Positions 16,102-24,895 of a stretch of 64,000 nucleotides of DNA are shown piece after piece. Each line of letters opens with the position of its first letter. The first letter of the stretch is position 1. The DNA is from an uncultured Bacteroidales bacterium (GTDB lineage: Bacteria; Bacteroidota; Bacteroidia; Bacteroidales; UBA3824). The DNA lies in the NCBI GenBank assembly GCA_905234655.1, contig CAJOJG010000017.1, forward strand, positions 1 through 64,000. The letters run 5' to 3'. The position numbers and the translations under genes are program-made. The notes beneath the pieces were generated by a model. The model was given only the letters and a program-made list of their open reading frames with translations. It did not search any database and was not told the DNA's origin.

Positions 16102-18012
16102 ATGGTATACAAAATCCTAAAAACGACAGCATTGATAGCGGCACTGACGATAGCAGCGGCACAATCATACGCACAGGACATCCTCGTCGTGAACCCCGAG
16201 TTCAAGAAGACCTCGCCATACGAATTTAACAGCGAGTGGCACTACCTGACATCGGACATGTACCTCTTCAACGGAACAAAATTCCAGACAGTCCTTAACG
16301 GAATGTACGCCGCACTGCCCAAAAAACGCCGCGCCGAATGTCCAAACCCCGAAAACATACTCATCACCGCCACGATAGACGGAACCGCCCTCGGAAAACT
16401 AAACTACCCGATTTTCAACTTCAACATCAAAAACACCGACGGCCAGATGAAGACAATGACCGCCGACAGCTACGAGGCCATCCGCATAATGGACAACCTC
16501 CCGCTGACATCAATCGGCAACGGAAAGATTGACTGTGGAATTAACGTCGAAATAATAACCCAAGCCAACCCCAACAAGATATTCGACTTCGTGGCGTCAC
16601 AACTAAAATCCATCTCCGAATTCCCGACCCCGCTGTCCGCAGCGAAGACACTCGTCGGCGAGCTTGGCGGGCTAATAACCTCAAAAACAACAAAAACCGA
16701 ATACAAGTTCAGCTCCACAATCCGCCTCTACGAAGAAAACGACTTCAGCAAAAGGGTCGCATCGGTAAGCGTCTACTCATTCGTACCATCACAGAAAACG
16801 CAGCCCATGATAGACTCGTCCTCAATATCAAAATACATCGACACATACGACAACCCGCAGATAGACCGTAACCGCCTCGCCTCGCTCATCAAATGTCCCC
16901 AATACCCCTACATGGTCATCGTCAACTACAAGTCAAAATACATCTCCGAACCCGTCATCGGCGACCAGACCACCTCAGAGACCATCGAGGCAAGGCTTGC
17001 AAAAGTCAAGAAAGCATACGAGAACGGACTCCTCAGCGCGGAGATCTACACGCAGGAACTTAAACTCATCGACTACCTCGGCGAGTTCGTCAACCTAAAA
17101 TCCAGCATCAGCAACTACATCCTCAACAACAAAAACCGAATCACCGACGACTTCAAAATGCTTTTTTTGCATATTTTTAACAATTACGTCACACTCCGCG
17201 AGACAATGTCCTCGAGAGTGAAAGAATTTGGCAAAAACCCGCTTTTTAAGAACGAGTTCCTGCCCACGTACCAGACCATCATGACAAACGCGGAAGGCTA
17301 CCTCGACACTGACAATAACCTCAAGAGCATCAAGAACATAGCACAGACCATCAACAACTACAAGTCGCAGTCACAGCCCTCGACCCCGGAGGCTAACGAA
17401 AAGGCGCTCGCCGTACTCCACTCCATAACATTCCCCGACGAGACACCCACGCCAGGCCAGTTCGACGACCTTAAAAGCCTGATACAAAGGCTCGAACAAG
17501 ACCAGCTCGCCAAAGTCTTCGACGCAAAGATAAACAAACTAAAATCCATGCGCCCGTCCACAGACGCGACAGCCTTCTGCGAAAAGCTGCGTAACGAGGT
17601 CAACTCGACATACTGCCGCCTGTGCAGCGAGACAGCGACCTCGGTCATCAACGACTATATGCAACGCCAAGAGGCTGAAAACAAACGACTTGCCGAACAG
17701 AAATTAGAGGCCGCAATATCTAACGCCCGCGACCAAATCCTTACATCGTTACAACAAGAAAAGGTAATCCGCCGCCATTTTGAGCAGGACTACGCGGACG
17801 GGATGCCCGACGACGTGGCGTACATGAAAGAAGACTTCGACAAACTCATACAGACCCGAAAAAAACTTCAATCAGCCATAAAAATCGACCACGCCGACCT
17901 AAATACGACTCAACTTGACCTCGCATCTGAAGATATAGCTTACGAAACGAAAGATTTGGCAAAAATTTTGGAGCAACTTTGCAGGCGGATGCCGGAACTG
18001 TGCAATGAATGA
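16102..18012 (+). CDS. Large exported protein of unknown function
   Basis: From ATG 16102 (signal MVYKILKTTALIAALTIAAAQSYAQ) this is a 636-aa protein; the ORF-track start 15955 overlaps the previous gene and lacks a signal. Residues ~30-260 look beta-rich and residues ~330-630 are helical/coiled-coil. I do not recognise a family. It sits 47 nt after the DUF4105 gene and 88 nt before a PorP/SprF protein, so it may be an outer-membrane or periplasmic partner of that barrel. The codon use matches its neighbours. Confidence 0.7.
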   Translation: MVYKILKTTALIAALTIAAAQSYAQDILVVNPEFKKTSPYEFNSEWHYLTSDMYLFNGTKFQTVLNGMYAALPKKRRAECPNPENILITATIDGTALGKLNYPIFNFNIKNTDGQMKTMTADSYEAIRIMDNLPLTSIGNGKIDCGINVEIITQANPNKIFDFVASQLKSISEFPTPLSAAKTLVGELGGLITSKTTKTEYKFSSTIRLYEENDFSKRVASVSVYSFVPSQKTQPMIDSSSISKYIDTYDNPQIDRNRLASLIKCPQYPYMVIVNYKSKYISEPVIGDQTTSETIEARLAKVKKAYENGLLSAEIYTQELKLIDYLGEFVNLKSSISNYILNNKNRITDDFKMLFLHIFNNYVTLRETMSSRVKEFGKNPLFKNEFLPTYQTIMTNAEGYLDTDNNLKSIKNIAQTINNYKSQSQPSTPEANEKALAVLHSITFPDETPTPGQFDDLKSLIQRLEQDQLAKVFDAKINKLKSMRPSTDATAFCEKLRNEVNSTYCRLCSETATSVINDYMQRQEAENKRLAEQKLEAAISNARDQILTSLQQEKVIRRHFEQDYADGMPDDVAYMKEDFDKLIQTRKKLQSAIKIDHADLNTTQLDLASEDIAYETKDLAKILEQLCRRMPELCNE

Positions 18013-18100
18013 AAATGAAAACCACTTCAAAAAAATCATTGCCAAATAAAATAAATATACATCATCAACGTTATCAAATAAGATACGAGCAAATACATAT

Positions 18101-19141
18101 ATGAGTACCGTTATGAAAAAACTTATAATATACATAAACACACTCGCCGCGCTGTTGATTGTCCTGGTCCAGCAAGCCCAGGGGCAGATAATACAGTTCT
18201 CGCAGTTCTACGCCGCGCCGCTGTTCCTGGCGCCGTCATACGCGGGAGAGTGTTTTGGCAGCCGCATATCGCTTAACTACCGTAACCAATGGCCAGAGGT
18301 CGGTACGTTCAACACGTATGCTTTAGCCTACGACCAGAACCTCCATAAGATTAACAGCGGCGTAGGTTTGATGGTACTCAGGGACGAGGCCGGCGAAGGC
18401 AGCCTTTCCCTCACCACGATAGACATCTGTTATTCCTGGTGGACTCATATCAACAGGGAATGGATCGTAAGACCCGGAATAGGCTTTAAATACAACCAAA
18501 GAAGCGTGGATTTTGAAAAACTTATTTTTGGCGACATGATTGACGAGCTCGGTGTCGTCGCCCATAACACAAGCGAGCAGCCCCCCTTAGCAAAAAAACC
18601 ATACCTCGACATACAAGTTTCAGGCATAGCGTACTCTGACAAATATTGGGGCGGCATCTCCGTCGACCACCTTCTGCGCCCGAAAGCATCGCTCTACGAC
18701 GACGACTCATACCATGAGAACATAAAAGTATCGCTCATCGGCGGCGCAAAAATCTACGTCGGACGACCGACTACAAGCCGTGGACGTCAGAGCAGGGAAG
18801 ACCTTCAGAACGTGACTTTCACACTCCTCTACGACTTCACAACCCAGGCCGACAACCTCAGCCTTGGAACATACTGGCACAAAGACCCTTTCACACTCGG
18901 CGTATGGGTCAGGGGCATCCCGGTGGCAGTCCGTGCTGAATCATACAGCAACCTCGACGCTATCGCCGTCATGCTCGGATATAAAATCTTCAACCTCCAC
19001 ATCGGATACAGCTACGACTTCACCATCGGCCACCTCCTCAGCTCCACCGGCGGCAGCCACGAACTCTCCGTTCAGTACGAGTTCCAGCCAAAGGCCAAGT
19101 CCAAGAAACGCCACAGCGTAATCGCCTGCCCGAAATTGTAG
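18101..19141 (+). CDS. Second PorP/SprF family outer-membrane protein
   Basis: This 346-aa protein begins with a signal (MKKLIIYINTLAALLIVLVQQAQGQ; the start may be 18113 rather than 18101) followed by the family signature IQFSQFYAAPLFLAPSYAG and SLNYRNQWPEV. The end has LGYKIFNLHIGYSYDFTIG and GSHELSVQYEF, also typical of PorP/SprF. It is much closer to the family consensus than the 13805 protein. SprF-like proteins usually act with a large surface adhesin such as SprB; no such gene is adjacent. The tail ends VIACPKL, like the other copy's TILCPAF, which suggests a conserved C-terminal motif. Confidence 0.88.
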   Translation: MSTVMKKLIIYINTLAALLIVLVQQAQGQIIQFSQFYAAPLFLAPSYAGECFGSRISLNYRNQWPEVGTFNTYALAYDQNLHKINSGVGLMVLRDEAGEGSLSLTTIDICYSWWTHINREWIVRPGIGFKYNQRSVDFEKLIFGDMIDELGVVAHNTSEQPPLAKKPYLDIQVSGIAYSDKYWGGISVDHLLRPKASLYDDDSYHENIKVSLIGGAKIYVGRPTTSRGRQSREDLQNVTFTLLYDFTTQADNLSLGTYWHKDPFTLGVWVRGIPVAVRAESYSNLDAIAVMLGYKIFNLHIGYSYDFTIGHLLSSTGGSHELSVQYEFQPKAKSKKRHSVIACPKL

Positions 19142-19205
19142 GGTGGAATGAGGAAAGATTTAAAGAGGAGAGATTAAAGAGTAGCGAAGAAAATGCTTAA
19201 TGTTT

Positions 19206-20132
19206 TTAATGCAAAACGCTCCTTTTGATGAGGTAGGGAACGAGGATTTCCTTGAAAGGGGTAGCGACATCGGTCTCGACATAATCCATCTCGTACATTC
19301 CGCACCGTGTCTTCAGACGGTCACAGAAGGCAGTCGACTGGCTGCGGTATATTTCCTTATACTCCAACGGATTGAGCGCAACCTGCTCGCCGCTTTCCAT
19401 ATCCACAAACTTATACGGACGGTTCTCAAAATCAAACTCCAATTCCGTCTTGCAATCCATGACATGGAACATGATGACGTCATGCTTGGCATGGCGAAGA
19501 TGCTGGAGCGCGGAGAATATGTCCTCCTCACTGCCACTGTCCATCATGTCACTGAATATCAGCACAAGACTGCGCTTGTGGGTGTTTTCCGCAACCTGGT
19601 GGAGACACGCCGCAATACCGCCCCCGTCGTCCTCGCGCGGCGACGGCGTACCAAAGTCACGGCTGCGCACCATCTCCTCAAGCTTTGAAAAAAGCATTTT
19701 GCTGTGGGTCATGGACACCTTACAATCGCTGGCGAAATACACGTCCCGGTCAAACAATGTCAAGGACGCAGCGTCCCTCTGCCCGCGAAGAAGATTGATA
19801 ATCGCGGCGGCGCATACGGCGGACATCTCGAGTTTGTTGAACTTCCCGGACTGTGGGTACTTCATGCTTGAGGACGTGTCGATGACTATATTACAACGGA
19901 GATTACTCTCGTCCTCATAGCGTTTCACAAACAGTTTCTCACTGCGCGCAAAGAGTTTCCAGTCGATATGCCGCGTCGATTCGCCTTTATTATATAGGCG
20001 GTGTTCGTTGAACTCTGACGAAAAGCCATGGAACGGACTTTTATGAAGCCCGGTGATGAAGCCTTCGGTCACATGGGCTGCGACGAGCTCAAGATTGTTA
20101 AGGTCTGTTATTTCGGACAAATTAGTAATCAT
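19206..20132 (-). CDS. DUF58 / von Willebrand A-like protein
   Basis: This 308-aa cytosolic protein has the DUF58 signature YNKGESTRHIDWKLFARSEKLFVKRYEDE near residue 50 and a MIDAS-like DTSSSM near residue 88, which starts a vWA-type domain. DUF58 proteins commonly work with MoxR-type AAA ATPases in envelope or metal-cofactor assembly, but no MoxR gene is in the window. The ATG overlaps the stop of the upstream HldE-like kinase by 4 nt, indicating coupling in a three-gene operon headed by the NtrC-type regulator. Confidence 0.85.
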   Translation of the reverse strand: MITNLSEITDLNNLELVAAHVTEGFITGLHKSPFHGFSSEFNEHRLYNKGESTRHIDWKLFARSEKLFVKRYEDESNLRCNIVIDTSSSMKYPQSGKFNKLEMSAVCAAAIINLLRGQRDAASLTLFDRDVYFASDCKVSMTHSKMLFSKLEEMVRSRDFGTPSPREDDGGGIAACLHQVAENTHKRSLVLIFSDMMDSGSEEDIFSALQHLRHAKHDVIMFHVMDCKTELEFDFENRPYKFVDMESGEQVALNPLEYKEIYRSQSTAFCDRLKTRCGMYEMDYVETDVATPFKEILVPYLIKRSVLH

Positions 20133-21121
20133 AGGTTCATGGAGTTTACTACCGACAATAGAGCATCATAATCCACAGGCACGACCCCCACCCTCTCGCA
20201 CACAAGACCTCCGGCGATGTTGGCAATCTTAGCGGCGGTGACGATGTCCATGCCCGAGGCGAGGCAAATACTTGCTGTGGCGATGACGGTATCGCCCGCG
20301 CCCGAAACGTCCGTGACTTCGCGTATCATCGACGGAAAACGGCTGTACCGCTCGCCGTCGGACAGAAAGACGCCATGCTCCGATAGCGTCACAAAACCAT
20401 ACTTATAGCCCAGCAAGTTCCTGAGCCTGCGCTCCGCCTCGAACAGCGCGTCGAAGTCGCCCTTGCCGATGCTCACGCCAACGCCTTCACACAATTCCTT
20501 GAAGTTTGGCTTGAAGACATCGACACCTTTATAATGAAGGAAATTGCGCTTTTTGGGGTCCACAAGCACAGGAATGTCCTTCTCATGCGCCAACTTGACG
20601 ACCTTCTCGATGAGCCACGGTGTTATTACGCCCTTGTCATAGTCCTCGAACACAATCGCACTGGCTCTGCCACCGCCCACGACAGACGCAATGCTGTCAT
20701 ACAGACGCTCCGAGATTTCAAAAGGTATTGGCGCAGTGACTTCCTCGTCAATCCTGAGCAGATGCTGTCCGGCGCATATAACGCGGTGCTTTATTGTGCT
20801 GACGCGCCCCGGGCATTTTATGATTCCGCCACAGTCGAGTGAGTCGCTTTCCATCAGCCGCATGAAGTCGTCGCCATGTACATCGTCGCCGATTACGGAA
20901 CATAATATTGGATTGGCTTTGAGCGACTTGACATTAAGCGCGACATTAGCCGCGCCGCCCATGCGTATCTCGCGCTTAGTGGCGTTGACGATGGGAATCG
21001 GAGCCTCCGGCGATATGCGCGTGACGCTACCCCAGATGTACGAGTCGGTCATTACATCGCCAATCACCACGACGTTCTGCTCCCTGAACCCGCCAAACGC
21101 CTGCGTAAAATCCATTGACAA
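20129..21121 (-). CDS. HldE N-terminal-type (RfaE-I) PfkB kinase
   Basis: This 330-aa PfkB-family kinase has the RfaE domain-I pattern: VVVIGDVMTDSYIWGSVTRISPEAPIPIV at the N-terminus, MGGAANVALNVK, DPKKRNFLHYKGVDVFKPN and the catalytic anion hole DVSGAGDTVIA. The family phosphorylates D-glycero-D-manno-heptose 7-phosphate at O-1 for ADP-heptose and lipopolysaccharide synthesis. The adenylyltransferase domain of bifunctional HldE is absent, and no other heptose gene is nearby, so the exact substrate is uncertain. It is 34 nt downstream of the sigma-54 regulator and overlaps the DUF58 gene by 4 nt. Confidence 0.85.
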   Translation of the reverse strand: MSMDFTQAFGGFREQNVVVIGDVMTDSYIWGSVTRISPEAPIPIVNATKREIRMGGAANVALNVKSLKANPILCSVIGDDVHGDDFMRLMESDSLDCGGIIKCPGRVSTIKHRVICAGQHLLRIDEEVTAPIPFEISERLYDSIASVVGGGRASAIVFEDYDKGVITPWLIEKVVKLAHEKDIPVLVDPKKRNFLHYKGVDVFKPNFKELCEGVGVSIGKGDFDALFEAERRLRNLLGYKYGFVTLSEHGVFLSDGERYSRFPSMIREVTDVSGAGDTVIATASICLASGMDIVTAAKIANIAGGLVCERVGVVPVDYDALLSVVNSMNL

Positions 21122-21155
21122 TTCTTTTCTGTGATGTTTTTTATGATGATACTTT

Positions 21156-22319
21156 TTACTTCATCGGCACGACGTACTCCTTGATGTCGTTGCCCGTGAC
21201 AACCTGGCCGCACAGGATGATGAGCCTTTCGAGGACATTACGGAACTCGCGGATATTGCCAGTCCAGTTTATCTTCTGCAACTCCTCGATAGCGTCCTGC
21301 GTGAACTCCTTCGGCGCGCCGTTATATTCCTCGCTGATCTGCCTGTTGAAATAGTCGACGAGCAGCGGGATGTCCTCGAGACGCTCGTTGAGCGACGGCA
21401 CTTTTATTATTATCACGCTCAGGCGGTGGTACAAGTCCTCGCGGAATCGTCCGGCCTTGATTTCCTCCTTGAGGTTCTTGTTTGTGGCGGCGATGACGCG
21501 GACATCGATGCTTATCTCCTTGTCGCTGCCGACACGCGAAATCTTGTTTTCCTGGAGCACGCGCAGAACCTTAGCCTGGGCAGCAAGCGACATGTCGCCA
21601 ATCTCGTCCAAGAAAATCGTTCCGCCGTTAGCCGCCTCGAACTTACCGCGCTGCTGCTTGACAGCCGAGGTGAACGCGCCCTTCTCGTGTCCGAAAAGTT
21701 CGCTCTCGATGAGTTCGGAGGGTATAGCCGCACAATTGACTTCCACGAAGGGGCCGCTCGCACGGTTGCTCTTCTCGTGCAGCCACCTTGAAACGACCTC
21801 CTTGCCTGTGCCGTTCTCGCCGAGAATCAGGACGCGGGCGTCAGTCGGAGCCACACGCTCTATCATCTCCTTCACGTGGCGGATTTTTTCGGAATCGCCA
21901 ATCATGTCGTACTTGTGCGTAATGCGGTGCTTGAGCTCCTTAGTCTCGGTGAGCAACGCCTTGCGCTCCGTCGCGTTCTTGATGACCACAAGCAGCCTGT
22001 TGAGGTCGATAGGCTTCTCGATAAAGTCGTATGCGCCTAACTTAATGGCCTCCACAGCGTTCTCCACCGTGCCATGACCAGAAATCATGACCACGGGCGT
22101 ATCTATGCCCATGGACATAATCTGAGCCAGGACTTCCATGCCGTCCACTTTCGGCATCTTGATGTCGCAGAGGATTATGTCACACTTGTTCTTCTTGACC
22201 ATCTCGATGCCTTCCACGCCGTCACACGCCAGGATTGTCTCGTGATTTTCGTATGATAATATGTCTTTAAGAGTGTTACGTATCGCACGCTCGTCGTCTA
22301 TAATGAGTACTTTTGCCAT
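21156..22319 (-). CDS. NtrC-type sigma-54 response regulator lacking a DNA-binding domain
   Basis: This 387-aa protein has a receiver domain (residues 1-120; phospho-acceptor Asp in IILCDIKMPKVDGM) and a sigma-54 AAA+ domain (Walker A GENGTGKE, Walker B GGTIFLDEIGDM). The sigma-54 contact loop reads GAFTSA instead of GAFTGA. It ends at GNIREFRNVLERLIILCGQVVTGNDIKEYVVPMK, right after the AAA+ lid, and has no Fis-type helix-turn-helix. Such HTH-less activators occur in Bacteroidota and would act from solution or via a partner. It is first in an operon with the HldE-like kinase and DUF58 gene. No cognate histidine kinase is adjacent. Confidence 0.9.
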   Translation of the reverse strand: MAKVLIIDDERAIRNTLKDILSYENHETILACDGVEGIEMVKKNKCDIILCDIKMPKVDGMEVLAQIMSMGIDTPVVMISGHGTVENAVEAIKLGAYDFIEKPIDLNRLLVVIKNATERKALLTETKELKHRITHKYDMIGDSEKIRHVKEMIERVAPTDARVLILGENGTGKEVVSRWLHEKSNRASGPFVEVNCAAIPSELIESELFGHEKGAFTSAVKQQRGKFEAANGGTIFLDEIGDMSLAAQAKVLRVLQENKISRVGSDKEISIDVRVIAATNKNLKEEIKAGRFREDLYHRLSVIIIKVPSLNERLEDIPLLVDYFNRQISEEYNGAPKEFTQDAIEELQKINWTGNIREFRNVLERLIILCGQVVTGNDIKEYVVPMK

Positions 22320-22471
22320 TACAATTTGCGTATTAAAAAGCGGTTAAAAAAAGTTTTTACAAAAATACAATAATTTTGATAGATTTTTCAAAAATAAAAA
22401 GTATTTTTCGGAAAAATTTTAAAGTTAAAAAGTTTATAAATTAAGAATCAAATTATTTTAACCGAAAAACC

Positions 22472-23383
22472 ATGAGAAACATATACGCCATAGGCGAGAC
22501 AGTGTTCGACATCATGCTGCGCGGCGGCAGACCAATAGGCGGCAACCCCGGCGGCTCGGTGCTTAACAGCGTCGTGACGCTCGGACGGCTCGGCATGAAG
22601 CCAATATTCATGTCCGACTTCTGCGACGACATGATTGGAAAGGTGATTTCGCAGTTCCTCGTCGACAACGGCGTCACGCCCAAGCACCTCGTGGACGGCT
22701 CGACGATGCAGACTTCCATCGCCCTCGCCTTCCTCAACAAGGACAATGACGCTCAATACGAGTTCTACAAACAGCACCCGAAATCGCCCGACCTGTCGCT
22801 CTTCGAGGCGGACTTCAAGAAGGACGACATCCTGCTTTTCGGCTCGTACTACGCCATCATGCCCGAAATCCGCGAAGGCGTAAAGCACCTCGTGTCCTTG
22901 GCGCGCAAGCAGGGCGCAATCATCGTCTACGACCCCAACTTCCGGAAGCCGCACCTCAAGGACTTGCCCACTGTAAAGAAGTCCATCGAGGAGAACATCG
23001 CGCTCTCGGACGTGATAAAAGGCAGCGACGAGGACTACAAGCTCATCTTCAACTGCGAATGGGAGGCGAGCGTCTTTGAACAACTGTCGGCCATTAACCG
23101 CAATGCCGTGTTATTCTATACGAAAGGCAAGGACGGCTGCACATACTACCACCGTGGCGTAACGCTCGAATATCCAGTGCCGAAGATAAAGCCCGTAAGC
23201 ACAATCGGCGCGGGCGACAACTTCAACGCCGGCATCGTCTACGGCATCGTAAAGAACAACCTCACACGCAACGACATCCGCGCTAACATAAACAAGACGG
23301 CGGTCGACGAAATCGTCAGACACGCCGTCAAGTTCTCGCAGGAAGTCTGCATGAGCAGTGAAAACTACATCTCAAGACCCTAA
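22472..23383 (+). CDS. PfkB family sugar kinase (fructokinase-like)
   Basis: This 303-aa cytosolic ribokinase-family enzyme has GGNPGGSVLNSVVTLGRLG near residue 25 and the catalytic STIGAGDNFNAG near residue 245 (Asp is the base). Its length and N-terminus (YAIGETVFDIML) resemble fructokinases and related carbohydrate kinases. The substrate is not certain. It is transcribed away from the NtrC-type operon and its stop codon overlaps that of the convergent poly-Thr lipoprotein. Confidence 0.88.
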   Translation: MRNIYAIGETVFDIMLRGGRPIGGNPGGSVLNSVVTLGRLGMKPIFMSDFCDDMIGKVISQFLVDNGVTPKHLVDGSTMQTSIALAFLNKDNDAQYEFYKQHPKSPDLSLFEADFKKDDILLFGSYYAIMPEIREGVKHLVSLARKQGAIIVYDPNFRKPHLKDLPTVKKSIEENIALSDVIKGSDEDYKLIFNCEWEASVFEQLSAINRNAVLFYTKGKDGCTYYHRGVTLEYPVPKIKPVSTIGAGDNFNAGIVYGIVKNNLTRNDIRANINKTAVDEIVRHAVKFSQEVCMSSENYISRP

Positions 23384-24021
23384 TCCAACTCGAAAGAGCT
23401 GAGGAACTTCTTGGAATCCTTGTCGGAAATCTCGGAATTTGCGGCGATGGTGCCGAACTGGTAGTAGCGGCGGCCGACGAAATAACTCCTCATGTTGATT
23501 TTGATGGAGTCGTTGCATGTGCCGGTGAAAGTAATGCCCTTATTGCCGCCGAGACGCTCCTCGACAGTCGAGCCAGCCTTCGCGCCGAAGTTCTTCAGGA
23601 AGTTGGAGGCTTCGAGCTTCAGCTTCTCGTTAGTGTTCGAATCAGTAATCACGCCGACGGGATAGTCCTTGTAGACAGCCACATACATCGCGCTGTTACT
23701 TATCTGGTCCACGTACTGGAAAATCTGGACCATGCCCGCCTTGTTAGTCTCCTCGGACACGATAGGGCCGTCCGGCGGATTGAGGAAGTTGATGGAGAAC
23801 TTTCCATTATTAGAATGGAAGCTCTTCTTGGTGTAGCTGTCCGTGTCCGTAGTGGTCGTCGTAGTCGTCGTGGTCGTGTTCCCATTGTCGTCCGTGGTGG
23901 TCGTGGTAGTGGTGGTCGTGGAGCCGCCATTATTAGTCTTCTTGTTCTGGTAGGTAGTCTCCATACAGCCACTGAACATCGCTGCCGAACACAACGCAGC
24001 AACTATAAACAATCGTTTCAT
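23380..24021 (-). CDS. Lipoprotein with poly-threonine linker
   Basis: This 213-aa lipoprotein (MKRLFIVAALCSAAMFSGC, lipobox FSGC) carries two uninterrupted threonine runs of 9-10 residues, separated by DDNGN and followed by DTD, at about residues 34-60. The runs are encoded by acc/act/acg repeats and could change length by slippage. A compact domain of about 140 residues follows (SFHSNNGKFSINFLNPPDGP to FLSSFELD), reminiscent of PsbP/ApbE-unrelated fatty-acid-binding-like folds but not recognised. The Thr linker probably spaces the domain from the membrane. A minus-strand TATATTTG at 24063-24056 is a likely -7 box. Confidence 0.8.
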   Translation of the reverse strand: MKRLFIVAALCSAAMFSGCMETTYQNKKTNNGGSTTTTTTTTTDDNGNTTTTTTTTTTDTDSYTKKSFHSNNGKFSINFLNPPDGPIVSEETNKAGMVQIFQYVDQISNSAMYVAVYKDYPVGVITDSNTNEKLKLEASNFLKNFGAKAGSTVEERLGGNKGITFTGTCNDSIKINMRSYFVGRRYYQFGTIAANSEISDKDSKKFLSSFELD

Positions 24022-24055
24022 AATGTTAAATAAATTAATTGGTTATTTTCTTGTG

Positions 24056-24063
24056 CAAATATA
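24056..24063 (-). promoter_or_regulatory. Probable -7 box for the poly-Thr lipoprotein
   Basis: TATATTTG on the minus strand, 35 nt upstream of the start at 24021; no well-spaced -33 box was seen. Confidence 0.45.
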
Positions 24064-24232
24064 ATCATAAAATCCAAAAAAATATTTTACTTTGCACCTA
24101 AAATAAAAAAAAACTAATTCTTTTTGTCAAATTCCTTATGGTATGGATTTTGATTAAAGGATATTGAACGTTTTTATAAGAAAACACAAACAGAATTAAA
24201 TTCAACCCAACACTATAACACATATTCACGTT

Positions 24233-24859
24233 ATGAAAAAAAAGACTTTGACACTAATACTCACGATGGCGTTAATGCTTATATCTAACACGATATTCGC
24301 CACCGGCATAGACCCACAAGAGACAGGCGCGCTCCCCGTCGCGGTGTCATGCGAAGGAGACAGCCCGTGCTTTGTGGACGACCACGAGCCTGAGATTCCG
24401 GTCTTCTGGTATTTCATCCGAATCCGCATCGACGGCAAGAAACGCGAAGTAGAGATAACCGGCGGCGGCGGAAAAATATCCTCCGGCACCAAAAAGGCGT
24501 TCTCGAAGGCCGTATGGTGGGGCATCGCCCACCGTCAGATGGCCGTAGGCCCGTTCTACAGCGAGGCAGAGGCTTTGAACTCGAAGATTTACTACAAGAA
24601 GACCAAGGACAAAATCAACGAAATCCCACAGGCGACCGCGCCGAGCACGATGCACTGGTTTGAAGTCCAGTTGACCGAGCTCAAGAGGCTTAACAGCTTC
24701 GAGTTCACGCACAGCCCCGCCGCCGTTTCGTCCGGCTCCGCCGAAACCTTCACGGACGCGCTCTACGAAGGCCTCTCGTTCCAACGCCTTTCCATCGGCC
24801 CGTTCTGGGACTACACACAGGCGGAGGAGGCGAAGTCCATCTACCGTCTTAACGAATAG
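24233..24859 (+). CDS. Exported protein with two SPOR-like repeats
   Basis: This 208-aa protein starts with a signal peptide (MKKKTLTLILTMALMLISNTIFA). The mature part is two homologous units of about 70 residues: (1) VFWYFIRIRIDG..KISSGTKKAFSKAVWWG..RQMAVGPFYSEAEA, (2) HWFEVQLTELKR..VSSGSAETFTDALYEG..QRLSIGPFWDYTQAEEA. The 'x(I/V)GPFxxxxxAExA' close resembles the end of SPOR repeats, which bind denuded peptidoglycan glycans, but the beginning is unlike standard SPOR. It may bind septal or cell-wall glycan in the periplasm. It lies 36 nt before nadD and is likely co-transcribed with it. Confidence 0.7.
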   Translation: MKKKTLTLILTMALMLISNTIFATGIDPQETGALPVAVSCEGDSPCFVDDHEPEIPVFWYFIRIRIDGKKREVEITGGGGKISSGTKKAFSKAVWWGIAHRQMAVGPFYSEAEALNSKIYYKKTKDKINEIPQATAPSTMHWFEVQLTELKRLNSFEFTHSPAAVSSGSAETFTDALYEGLSFQRLSIGPFWDYTQAEEAKSIYRLNE

Positions 24860-24895
24860 TTTTTCCCCACAGTCCACCCCTAAAATGCGCAGAAA

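Noticed and set aside
22448-23083. 211-aa minus ORF
   Set aside because: Antisense shadow of the PfkB kinase; composition reflects GC-rich third positions, with no recognisable motif.
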